DNA from: Paenibacillus sp. PL91
GTDB lineage: Bacteria > Bacillota > Bacilli > Paenibacillales > Paenibacillaceae
Reading direction: 5' to 3'
NCBI RefSeq assembly: GCF_012935325.2
Contig: NZ_JABBYG020000005.1
Coordinates: forward strand, 394,625-458,624
DNA length: 64,000 nt
The notes under the pieces were generated by a model. The model had not been told where the DNA came from. It ran no database searches and saw nothing but the letters and a program-made list of their open reading frames with translations. Of the stretch, positions 8,155-14,847 are shown one piece after another. Numbering within the stretch: position 1 is the first letter of the stretch; each line of letters opens with the position of its first letter. Made by a program: the position numbers and the translations under genes.

Positions 8155-9102
8155 ATGAACGAACGAAACGTAAGGGTAGCTGTCGTGCAGGCAGCACCGA
8201 TTTTATTCGATAAAATGTCCGCCTTCCACAAAATTGCTGGCTATGCCAAGCAAGCGCAGGCACAAGGCGCCAAGCTGCTGCTTTTTCCAGAGGTATTTAT
8301 CGCCGGCTATCCGAGAGGGCTCTCCTTCGGCGCCCGGGTCGGAAGCAGAACGATGGAGGGACGCGAGGACTTTGCGCGATACTGGGAAAGCGCGATTGAT
8401 GTTCCTGGAACGGATACCGATTTGCTTGGAGAGATCGCCAAAGAAGCAGGCGTGTATTTGATCGTTGGCGTCGTGGAGCGGGATCAGGATTACAGCCGCT
8501 CAACGCTTTATAATAGCATCATTTATATCGGGCCGGACGGCCGCTTGCTTGGCAAGCACCGGAAGCTGATGCCGACCGGCTCGGAACGGTTGCTTTGGGG
8601 ACAAGGGGACGGAAGCACGCTTACCGTAATTGATACCCCATTTGGCCGAATCGGCGGGTTGATTTGCTGGGAGAATTACATGCCTCTTGCCAGAACGGCC
8701 ATGTATGCGAAAGGGATCGATATTTTAGTAACGCCAACAGCAGATGCTAGAGATACTTGGCAAGCAACGCTGAAGCATATTGCATGCGAAGGGAGGTGCT
8801 ACGTATTGTCGAGCAACCAGTTTGTAACAAAGGACTCTTATCCAGCGGACTTGAATGGCTATGCGGAGCTTGCGCAGGACCCGGACACGCTATGCCGGGG
8901 AGGAAGCGCAATTGTTGGTCCTTTGGGTGATTATGTAACGGAGCCGGTATATGGGGAAGAAACGATTTTGTACGCGGATTTGGATATGTCGCTCGTAACT
9001 GCAAGCCGCTTTGATTTCGACGTTGTCGGTCACTATAATCGCTCTGATATATTCCAGCTTCACGTAAATGAATCGAAACAAAGCATTGTAACCTTTACTT
9101 GA
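8155..9102 (+). CDS. Nitrilase (carbon-nitrogen hydrolase)
   Basis: A 315-residue cytosolic enzyme of the nitrilase branch 1. The catalytic triad is visible: Glu46 in FPEVF, Lys137 in HRKLMP, and the nucleophile Cys171 in GLICWENYMP. The CWENYMP context and the C-terminal HYNRSDIF segment are those of true nitrilases, which convert organic nitriles to carboxylic acids and ammonia, rather than amidases. The natural substrate cannot be told. AAAAGGAG precedes the ATG. A small membrane protein gene follows 25 bases later and is probably cotranscribed. Confidence 0.92.
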   Translation: MNERNVRVAVVQAAPILFDKMSAFHKIAGYAKQAQAQGAKLLLFPEVFIAGYPRGLSFGARVGSRTMEGREDFARYWESAIDVPGTDTDLLGEIAKEAGVYLIVGVVERDQDYSRSTLYNSIIYIGPDGRLLGKHRKLMPTGSERLLWGQGDGSTLTVIDTPFGRIGGLICWENYMPLARTAMYAKGIDILVTPTADARDTWQATLKHIACEGRCYVLSSNQFVTKDSYPADLNGYAELAQDPDTLCRGGSAIVGPLGDYVTEPVYGEETILYADLDMSLVTASRFDFDVVGHYNRSDIFQLHVNESKQSIVTFT

Positions 9103-9127
9103 CGATTTAAATAGAGGAGGAACTCAG

Positions 9128-9268
9128 ATGGAAGTGCCTGTAGGCGTATGGATCGCTTCTGCGATTATTGTAGTTATTTTAGCATGGATCACGTTTTGGA
9201 TTACGAACAAGGCATATTCGCGGAGATGGGAAGATCAGGATACCGAAACGAAAGGCAAACACTATTAG
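9128..9268 (+). CDS. Small single-pass membrane protein, 46 residues, unknown function
   Basis: This open frame has a good ribosome-binding site (GAGGAGGAACTCAG before ATG). It encodes a short N-terminus, one membrane helix (VGVWIASAIIVVILAWITFWI, about 6-25) and a charged cytosolic tail of about 20 residues (RRWEDQDTETKGKHY). It lies 25 bases behind the nitrilase gene and is likely in the same transcript. I do not recognise the family. The site, the helix and the inside-positive tail argue for a real gene. Confidence 0.7.
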   Translation: MEVPVGVWIASAIIVVILAWITFWITNKAYSRRWEDQDTETKGKHY

Positions 9269-9395
9269 TCAGCAGCAGCTGTATTCGTCCTATTAGAGCA
9301 AAGCTCCCATGGCTTTGCAATTAATGCTACAATAGTAGAAAAACATGAGGGGAAGAAATCGGGAGTATAGCTAGTGAGATGCCCCGGACAAACTG

Positions 9396-10043
9396 ATGGA
9401 TGAAACTGAACCTCTTGTCACGAAGCAATGCGCCAGCTGCAAGGAAGAGAAGCCGCTCTCCCAATTTTTGCGACGGACGGGCAGACGCTCAAGCACCGGT
9501 TCGCGTCGCGGCGCTTGCCGGGCTTGCAGAAAGGTGAAGGCTGCTGTCGCCTCTGTGGCTGAACCTGCCCCAGTGGCAGCTGTCGCAGCCCGTGAGAATG
9601 TAGTAAAACGACGCAGCAGAGCACAAGCAGCAAAGCCGCTGCTTTCTTCGCCTCCAAGGCCTTCCATCCCGCTGCCGAATGACCCGGCAGCTCTAAAAAC
9701 GACTCGACAAGGGACGATTTGGATGAGAGGCAAGACGGATAAAGGCCGGCGCTGGTATCAAGAAATAGAGCTGGAGCTAGCGGTAACGCTAGTGAAGGAG
9801 CATGCTGCGGTTATCGTGAACCGGCATACCATTCGAAGGTTGTTCAGCAATAAGGATTTTCGCCGCTATATTTTGGAGCGGGACGAGCATACCTGTTATT
9901 TTTGCGGACAATTCGGAGATACGATCGATCATATGCTGCCGCGTGCCAAGGGAGGGCATACGACGCCTGTTAACTGTGTCTGCGCGTGCAATGCTTGCAA
10001 CCAATCGAAGGCGGATCAGGATATAGAATCGTTTATGAAATAG
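9396..10043 (+). CDS. HNH endonuclease-like protein with N-terminal zinc motif
   Basis: The N-terminal 45 residues have a Cys4 pattern (CASC...CRACR), probably a zinc ribbon. An Ala/Pro/Arg-rich linker follows. The C-terminal domain is an HNH fold with two CxxC pairs (CYFCG and CNAC) and the DTIDHMLPRAKGG core, ending NQSKAD. HNH proteins nick or cut DNA using one metal ion. No partner restriction or phage genes are nearby, so this is probably a stand-alone housekeeping-type nuclease. In-frame stops at 9372 and 9375 force the start to ATG 9396, which has no clear ribosome-binding site. Confidence 0.85.
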   Translation: MDETEPLVTKQCASCKEEKPLSQFLRRTGRRSSTGSRRGACRACRKVKAAVASVAEPAPVAAVAARENVVKRRSRAQAAKPLLSSPPRPSIPLPNDPAALKTTRQGTIWMRGKTDKGRRWYQEIELELAVTLVKEHAAVIVNRHTIRRLFSNKDFRRYILERDEHTCYFCGQFGDTIDHMLPRAKGGHTTPVNCVCACNACNQSKADQDIESFMK

Positions 10044-10078
10044 GAAAAGCTTGTTTTTTATCATGTTTGTTGCCATTC

Positions 10079-10115
10079 TGCCACCGTTCCGAAACTGGGA
10101 CGGTGGCATTTTGTT
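10079..10115 (+). terminator. Terminator after the HNH gene
   Basis: 12-bp stem TGCCACCGTTCC / GGGACGGTGGCA (one G-T pair), loop GAAACT, then TTTTGTTTG. Confidence 0.85.
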
Positions 10116-10164
10116 TGTATCGGACGTTAACTTCATTCATGCAGCCTACCTAACTCTGCTGAAC

Positions 10165-10250
10165 ATAACAATTGATGATAATTTGTTATTTAAATTTATT
10201 TTTTTATTCATATTGATATCATATTGTTATTTATGTTATGTTTTAATAAC
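10165..10250 (+). promoter_or_regulatory. TTGTTAT repeat cluster upstream of the mannanase
   Basis: In the 336-base gene-free stretch before the mannanase, ATAACAA (10165-10171) and TTGTTAT (10183-10189) form a perfect inverted repeat with an 11-base spacer. TTGTTAT recurs at 10224-10230, ATGTTAT at 10233-10239 and AATAAC at 10245-10250. The same words occur in the LacI/binding-protein intergenic region, so this is a candidate operator cluster for mannan control. The stretch is very AT-rich, so chance accounts for some of the matches. Confidence 0.45.
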
Positions 10251-10451
10251 GGATTTGATTATGAAAATAGTTCCAGCTCAGAGATGAATACCCAATGACT
10301 GTTTTTTGATCCTATAAGGTGAAAGTAGAGGGGGCTGAGAAGGAGGTGGTTGGATCGAATAAATAGGTGGGAAGTGTACCGATTTACTTGCAGCCAGATC
10401 GATCACTAAAAGCCAGGCCTTCATCACAAAAACAGTAGGAGGAATTTAGTT

Positions 10452-11909
10452 ATGTTGATGATCCGGAAAATGAAATTAACGCTTATGGTTGCTATTATGC
10501 TGGCTATGGTTGTCCCGTTTATCGCAAATGAACAAAGCTTTGCAGCTAACGGGTTTTATGTAAGCGGTAACAAATTAAAGGATGCGAACGGAAATGATTT
10601 TGTTATCCGGGGAATCAATAATCCTCATGCTTGGTATGATACCCAAGCATATAATGCTTTGAGCACGATTAGCTCCAAAAAAGTGAATGCGGTCAGAATC
10701 GTGTGGCAAACGAGCGGATCGGCAGCACGTTTACAGCAAATCATCGATCGCTGCAAGGAGCTTGGGATGATTGCGATTGTCGAATTGCATGACGTAACAG
10801 GCTCTAATAGCGCTAGCGGTTTAAACAATATGGCAAGCTATTTCGCCAGCAGCGCGGTAAAGGCTGTACTGACCGGTAATGAAAAGTATGTACTCGTCAA
10901 TATTGCGAATGAATGGGGAGACTCAACGCTAGCTGATACGGCATGGCGTGATGCCTACAAAACGGCTATTACGACCATTAGGAATGCAGGAATTCACAAT
11001 ACGATCGTAGTAGACGGATCTGGCTGGGGGCAAAATTCTTCTCCAATCAAAGCCTACGGAAATGCGCTTCTTTCACATGACCCGGATCATAATGTCATGT
11101 TTTCGATTCACATGTATGGCTCTTGGAATGATTCCGCACGAATTGGCTCGGAGCTGCAGGCGATTAAGGATTTGGGCTTGGCGGTCATGATTGGGGAGTT
11201 CGGCTATAACTATAACAACGGCAACAATAATCTGGGGAGCCAGGTTAATGCTCAGGAGGTTATGAACCAGAGCCAGGCAAAAGGAATTGGTTACATGGCT
11301 TGGTCATGGACGGGAAATGATTCTGGCAATGCTTGGCTTGATATGACGACAAGTGATTGGCAGACGCTGACCTCATGGGGGAATCTCGTCATTAACGGAA
11401 CAAATGGCATAGCGGCTACTTCAGCCAAGGCCTCTGTTTTCAGCAGCGGAACTAATTCAGCTTTGTATGATTTTGAAAATTACAGCACGCAGGGGTGGAC
11501 CGCTTTAAATATAACCGGCGGCCCATGGTCAGTGACAGAATGGGCAGCGAGCGGCAGCAATTCATTAAAAGCTGACGTTACGTTAGGCGGCGGTCAATTT
11601 ACGCTAAAATATACCGGCTCTAACAATTTCAGCGGCAAGTCATCCATTTCGGCGAAAGTTAAGCATGCCCCGTGGGGCAATGTAGGGAGCGGCTTACAAG
11701 CGAAGCTGTTTATCAAAACAGGAGCAAGCTACACATGGTATGATTCTGGAACGGTAAATATCCAAGCATCAGGCGCTTCAACGCTCACACTGAGCTTGTC
11801 CGGCGTAGCTAATTTGGGTGATGTACGTGAAGTGGGCGTGGAATTCTTGTCAACGGCTAACTCCAGCGGAACCTCCGCCGTTTATGTGGATAGTGTGGTG
11901 CTTCAATAA
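10452..11909 (+). CDS. Secreted GH5 beta-1,4-mannanase with C-terminal binding module
   Basis: A signal peptide covers residues 1-31 (cleavage after QSFA). The catalytic domain (about 32-330) opens with NGFYVSGNKLKDANGN and looks like GH5 subfamily 8 bacterial mannanases. The acid/base is Glu154 in NIANEWGDS and the nucleophile is Glu249 in MIGEFGYN. Residues about 335-485 form a beta-sandwich module (YDFENYSTQGW...), a type of mannan/cellulose-binding domain common behind these mannanases. The enzyme would cut mannan backbones outside the cell. Start ATG 10452 has AGGAGG 9 bases upstream. It stands alone in front of the regulator and the uptake operon and has its own promoter region and terminator. 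Confidence 0.9.
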   Translation: MLMIRKMKLTLMVAIMLAMVVPFIANEQSFAANGFYVSGNKLKDANGNDFVIRGINNPHAWYDTQAYNALSTISSKKVNAVRIVWQTSGSAARLQQIIDRCKELGMIAIVELHDVTGSNSASGLNNMASYFASSAVKAVLTGNEKYVLVNIANEWGDSTLADTAWRDAYKTAITTIRNAGIHNTIVVDGSGWGQNSSPIKAYGNALLSHDPDHNVMFSIHMYGSWNDSARIGSELQAIKDLGLAVMIGEFGYNYNNGNNNLGSQVNAQEVMNQSQAKGIGYMAWSWTGNDSGNAWLDMTTSDWQTLTSWGNLVINGTNGIAATSAKASVFSSGTNSALYDFENYSTQGWTALNITGGPWSVTEWAASGSNSLKADVTLGGGQFTLKYTGSNNFSGKSSISAKVKHAPWGNVGSGLQAKLFIKTGASYTWYDSGTVNIQASGASTLTLSLSGVANLGDVREVGVEFLSTANSSGTSAVYVDSVVLQ

Positions 11910-11932
11910 GCGATAAGCGGTGTTATTTAAAT

Positions 11933-11970
11933 GATAAGGGCTGGGTAATACCGGCCCTTATCCTTTCTTT
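11933..11970. terminator. Shared terminator between mannanase and LacI gene
   Basis: 12-bp stem GATAAGGGCTGG / CCGGCCCTTATC with loop GTAATA, lying between convergent genes. T-rich sequence follows on the plus strand and AT-rich sequence on the minus strand, so it can serve both. Confidence 0.75.
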
Positions 11971-11987
11971 GGTAAGGCAGCTCCAAC

Positions 11988-13001
11988 TTAATTTCTAATC
12001 ATAACCTCAGCCTGAATGAGCGTTTTTTCATGGCTTGTGCTTGGATTGAGAATACGCCACAGCATTTTATCGACTGCACGCTTACCTAGCAGCTCCTTAT
12101 CCACATTCACCGTAGCAAGAAAAGGAATTTGCGGATGCGTATTGTCGAAGCCGGTAAATACGAGCGTTTCGGGTACAGCCATCCCCATATCTCGGAGTGT
12201 TTCCAGCGCGAATAAAGCAAATATATCGTTGGCGCATACGAAAACTTCTGGCAAGCCATGCTCCAAGACAGCAGCCTTAAACGTGTCGTGGAAGTTTTCA
12301 AGTTCCGGTCCCATTAACGAAGGGATTTGCTTCATCTCGATGTCGTTGTCCTCGAGTGCGGAACGGAAGCCAAGATAACGCTCGTAAAAGCTTTGCGCAT
12401 CTCTAATATTGCCCAAAAACTGATAGTTTTTGTAGCCCTTCGTAATAACCGAATTCATGATTTCTCTCATGCTGGACAAGTTGTCGGTAAAGATGGAGTC
12501 GCATTGAAAGCATGGATCGAAATGATCGACCATGACGACAGGAATGCCTAAACGCTTAATATCCAGCAAAACAGGTGTTGAAATGGATCCGACTGTAATG
12601 ATGCCTAGTATAGCTTCAGGATTTAGTAGAGAGAACATAGAATCATCCGTAGGCTCCGTTAACGTTAAAATGTTAATGCCCTTCTGGTTCAGCCTGGCAG
12701 AGATGCCGTTAAATATCGGCCCCCAGTACAGCGATTCGGTGTTTTGGTAACGCACGTTCGGAAAAAGCACAAGAATCGTCCCCGTCCAGTTTCGCGTATC
12801 GATGTCCAGAAGCTCGCTCGGTACAGGAGCAGCTTGAGCGTCCTTAAAGTAACCGAGCTGTCCTGCCGCTCTCAAAATCAATTCCCTCGTTTGTGTGCTG
12901 ACTCCAGATTTGCCGGACAATCCCCGTGATACAGCGAATTTCGATAATCCTGTAAAATCAGCTATTGCTTGAATCGTTACTTTGCGCCGCATATCTGTCA
13001 T
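11988..13001 (-). CDS. LacI-family transcriptional regulator of the mannan locus
   Basis: A 337-residue LacI/GalR-type protein. The N-terminal helix-turn-helix reads TIQAIADFTGLSKFAVSRGLSG, followed by the hinge helix and a periplasmic-binding-protein-like sensor domain (GIITVGSISTPVLLDIKRLGIPVVMVDH; FTGFDNTHPQI near the C-terminus). It is divergent from the binding-protein gene and convergent with the mannanase. It therefore most likely controls the locus and itself, with manno-oligosaccharides as the expected inducer (inferred). Whether it binds the TTGTTAT repeats or the AAGCGCTT palindromes in its upstream region is open; LacI proteins usually prefer palindromes with a central CG. Confidence 0.88.
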   Translation of the reverse strand: MTDMRRKVTIQAIADFTGLSKFAVSRGLSGKSGVSTQTRELILRAAGQLGYFKDAQAAPVPSELLDIDTRNWTGTILVLFPNVRYQNTESLYWGPIFNGISARLNQKGINILTLTEPTDDSMFSLLNPEAILGIITVGSISTPVLLDIKRLGIPVVMVDHFDPCFQCDSIFTDNLSSMREIMNSVITKGYKNYQFLGNIRDAQSFYERYLGFRSALEDNDIEMKQIPSLMGPELENFHDTFKAAVLEHGLPEVFVCANDIFALFALETLRDMGMAVPETLVFTGFDNTHPQIPFLATVNVDKELLGKRAVDKMLWRILNPSTSHEKTLIQAEVMIRN

Positions 13002-13038
13002 CCTACCTTACTTTTATTGTTTGTTAGCTATATTCGAG

Positions 13039-13224
13039 TTTGTTATTTTGTTATGTGACTAAATATAGCTCGTTTCGGGGTGAAATACAAGCGCTTTTAC
13101 TTAAATCATGAGTCTTTATGGCTATTTTTTTGACTGTTATTATCAATAACAATAAGAAAACAATTGACCACTTTTGTTTTTGGTGATACATTTGTTATGC
13201 AAAACAAATAAAACAAATAACAAA
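13039..13224. promoter_or_regulatory. Divergent regulatory region with TTGTTAT repeats and AAGCGCTT palindrome
   Basis: This 350-base gap between the LacI gene and the binding-protein gene is dense in repeats. Two TTTGTTAT copies sit back to back (13039-13054). TGTTATT and AATAACA form an inverted repeat with a 3-base spacer (13135-13151). TTTGTTAT (13191-13198) faces ATAACAAA (13217-13224). An AAGCGCTT palindrome lies at 13089-13096, about 90 bases upstream of the LacI start. Together they look like operators for the LacI protein or another repressor, plus catabolite control. Confidence 0.5.
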
Positions 13225-13281
13225 ACAAAAACGAGGCGGTGGTTTGTAAGGGAGTAAGTCGCGTTATTTTTTTATTCATTC

Positions 13282-13296
13282 ATGCAAGCGCTTTAT
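13282..13296 (+). promoter_or_regulatory. cre-like catabolite control site
   Basis: ATGCAAGCGCTTTAT matches the CcpA consensus WTGNAANCGNWNNCW except for one position. It lies 56 bases before the binding-protein start, where CcpA would repress the mannan uptake operon when glucose is present. Confidence 0.5.
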
Positions 13297-13351
13297 TAAG
13301 GGCAGTTTTTTTCAATACCCACTGATGAATGTAAAATTGGGAGGTTCGGTC

Positions 13352-14713
13352 ATGAGAAAAATACATGGATTATCCGTTCTCGTATTATGTTTAATGCTTA
13401 TACTTACAGCTTGCAGCGGCGGAAATAACGGAAATAAAGGAAACAATGCCGCGCCAATAGAAAGCGCTGACACTGAAGCGACAGCAGCGCCAGAAGAGGC
13501 GGCTGCAACGCCGGAGCCAGTCGATATGGGCGGCCGTGTTATTAAAGTAGCAGCATGGTGGGATTTGAAGCCCGCTGGGACAACAACATCAGAGAAAGCA
13601 CGCCTAGCGAAAATCGAAGAGGTTGAGAAAAAATACAACGTCAAGATCGAATTCGTAAACGTGCCATTTGAAGAATATATGCCAAAATTTACAGCGACGA
13701 TTCTATCGGGCGAGCCATTCGCTGATATCGTACAAATGGAATATAAAGCGGCTTTGCCTGCTATTTTGAAAGGGCAGCTGCTTCCTCTTAGCGAATTCAC
13801 GACCAATGCCTCGAACATTAACGGCGAAGCGAATCTAATCGCGAAATCGCCTCCTATTGCAGGTCAAGAATATGCGTTCGATGATCCGGGTACTGGCGGC
13901 ACGGGAATGCATTATAACCGTGACCTATTCAAGAAGCTAGGACTTCCAGATCTGCAAGAGCTGTATACGAGCGGTCAATGGAACTGGGATAAATTTATGG
14001 AAATCGCCAAGCTGGCAACGAAGGATACAGACAATGACGGCAAAATCGACGTTTACGGCTATTCCGGCTGGTCGCATGATTTATTCCGTAACCTCGCAGC
14101 TGCAAACGGCGGCTTTATCGTAAACGAAAAAGACGGTACACAAGGCTTCACGGATCCAAAAACGATTGAAGCGGCAGAGTTCGTAAACCGCATGTACAAT
14201 GTCGAGAACGTTGTAAGAGTCAAATCAGGAAATAAAACGAACTGGGAAGAATCAAATACGTTTAAAGATGGCGATGTAGCCATGTTTATATCTGCGGCGT
14301 GGAATCTTGGCGGCTTAACCTTCGATATCGGAGTCGTTCCGATGCCGACAGGGCCACAAGGCAGCCCAGAAATTACTTTTGCCAATAATGCAGCAGCAGC
14401 TAAGTTTATTCCAAAAGGCGTGAAAGACCCGCAGCTCGTCTATCAAATTTATGAAGAGACGTTTGATATTCCTAATACGCAAGAGTTCCCGAGCCAAGAA
14501 TGGCTGGAGAGCCTCTACAACCACGAAGAGGACATCCTAATGACTCGCGATCATATTAACGGCACAGGACAGATTTTGCTGGATGACGCTTATCCGGATT
14601 TCCCGACTGGGAAATTCATTGAAGATATTATTGTGAACAATCAATCGGTAACCGCAACCGCTGAGAAATACAAGCCTGAAGCGGAAGCTTCTATCGCCAA
14701 GCTAGGCAAGTAA
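13352..14713 (+). CDS. Sugar ABC transporter substrate-binding lipoprotein (family 1)
   Basis: A 453-residue extracellular binding protein. A lipoprotein signal ends in LTAC, and a short Ala/Pro/Glu linker precedes the two-lobed family 1 domain (KYNVKIEFVNVPFEEYMPKF; GEPFADIVQM). It should capture oligosaccharides, probably manno-oligosaccharides, and deliver them to one of the two permease pairs downstream. The open frame begins earlier, but ATG 13352 follows GGGAGG and starts a proper signal peptide. A hairpin without a long T run lies behind it, as often seen after binding-protein genes that are expressed more than their permeases. Confidence 0.9.
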   Translation: MRKIHGLSVLVLCLMLILTACSGGNNGNKGNNAAPIESADTEATAAPEEAAATPEPVDMGGRVIKVAAWWDLKPAGTTTSEKARLAKIEEVEKKYNVKIEFVNVPFEEYMPKFTATILSGEPFADIVQMEYKAALPAILKGQLLPLSEFTTNASNINGEANLIAKSPPIAGQEYAFDDPGTGGTGMHYNRDLFKKLGLPDLQELYTSGQWNWDKFMEIAKLATKDTDNDGKIDVYGYSGWSHDLFRNLAAANGGFIVNEKDGTQGFTDPKTIEAAEFVNRMYNVENVVRVKSGNKTNWEESNTFKDGDVAMFISAAWNLGGLTFDIGVVPMPTGPQGSPEITFANNAAAAKFIPKGVKDPQLVYQIYEETFDIPNTQEFPSQEWLESLYNHEEDILMTRDHINGTGQILLDDAYPDFPTGKFIEDIIVNNQSVTATAEKYKPEAEASIAKLGK

Positions 14714-14741
14714 TTGATCATTATGGTCTTGTCATGAAGGC

Positions 14742-14768
14742 TAGGGGATGTCCTTGCGACTTCCCCTA
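14742..14768 (+). terminator. Intercistronic hairpin after the binding-protein gene
   Basis: TAGGGGA / TCCCCTA, 7 bp with a 13-base loop, then CTCTTTTG. It may stabilise the upstream message or terminate partially. Confidence 0.5.
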
Positions 14769-14847
14769 CTCTTTTGAATAGGTGATTTTAAGCTTCCCCG
14801 ACCGGCATGGACGGAGAAACTATTTCCGCTTGTAAGGAGGACTTCTG

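Noticed and set aside
10051..10287. 78-residue hydrophobic open frame after the HNH gene
   Set aside because: It starts before the HNH terminator hairpin and runs through very AT-rich DNA; no ribosome-binding site. AT-rich DNA gives such Leu/Ile/Phe-rich frames by chance.
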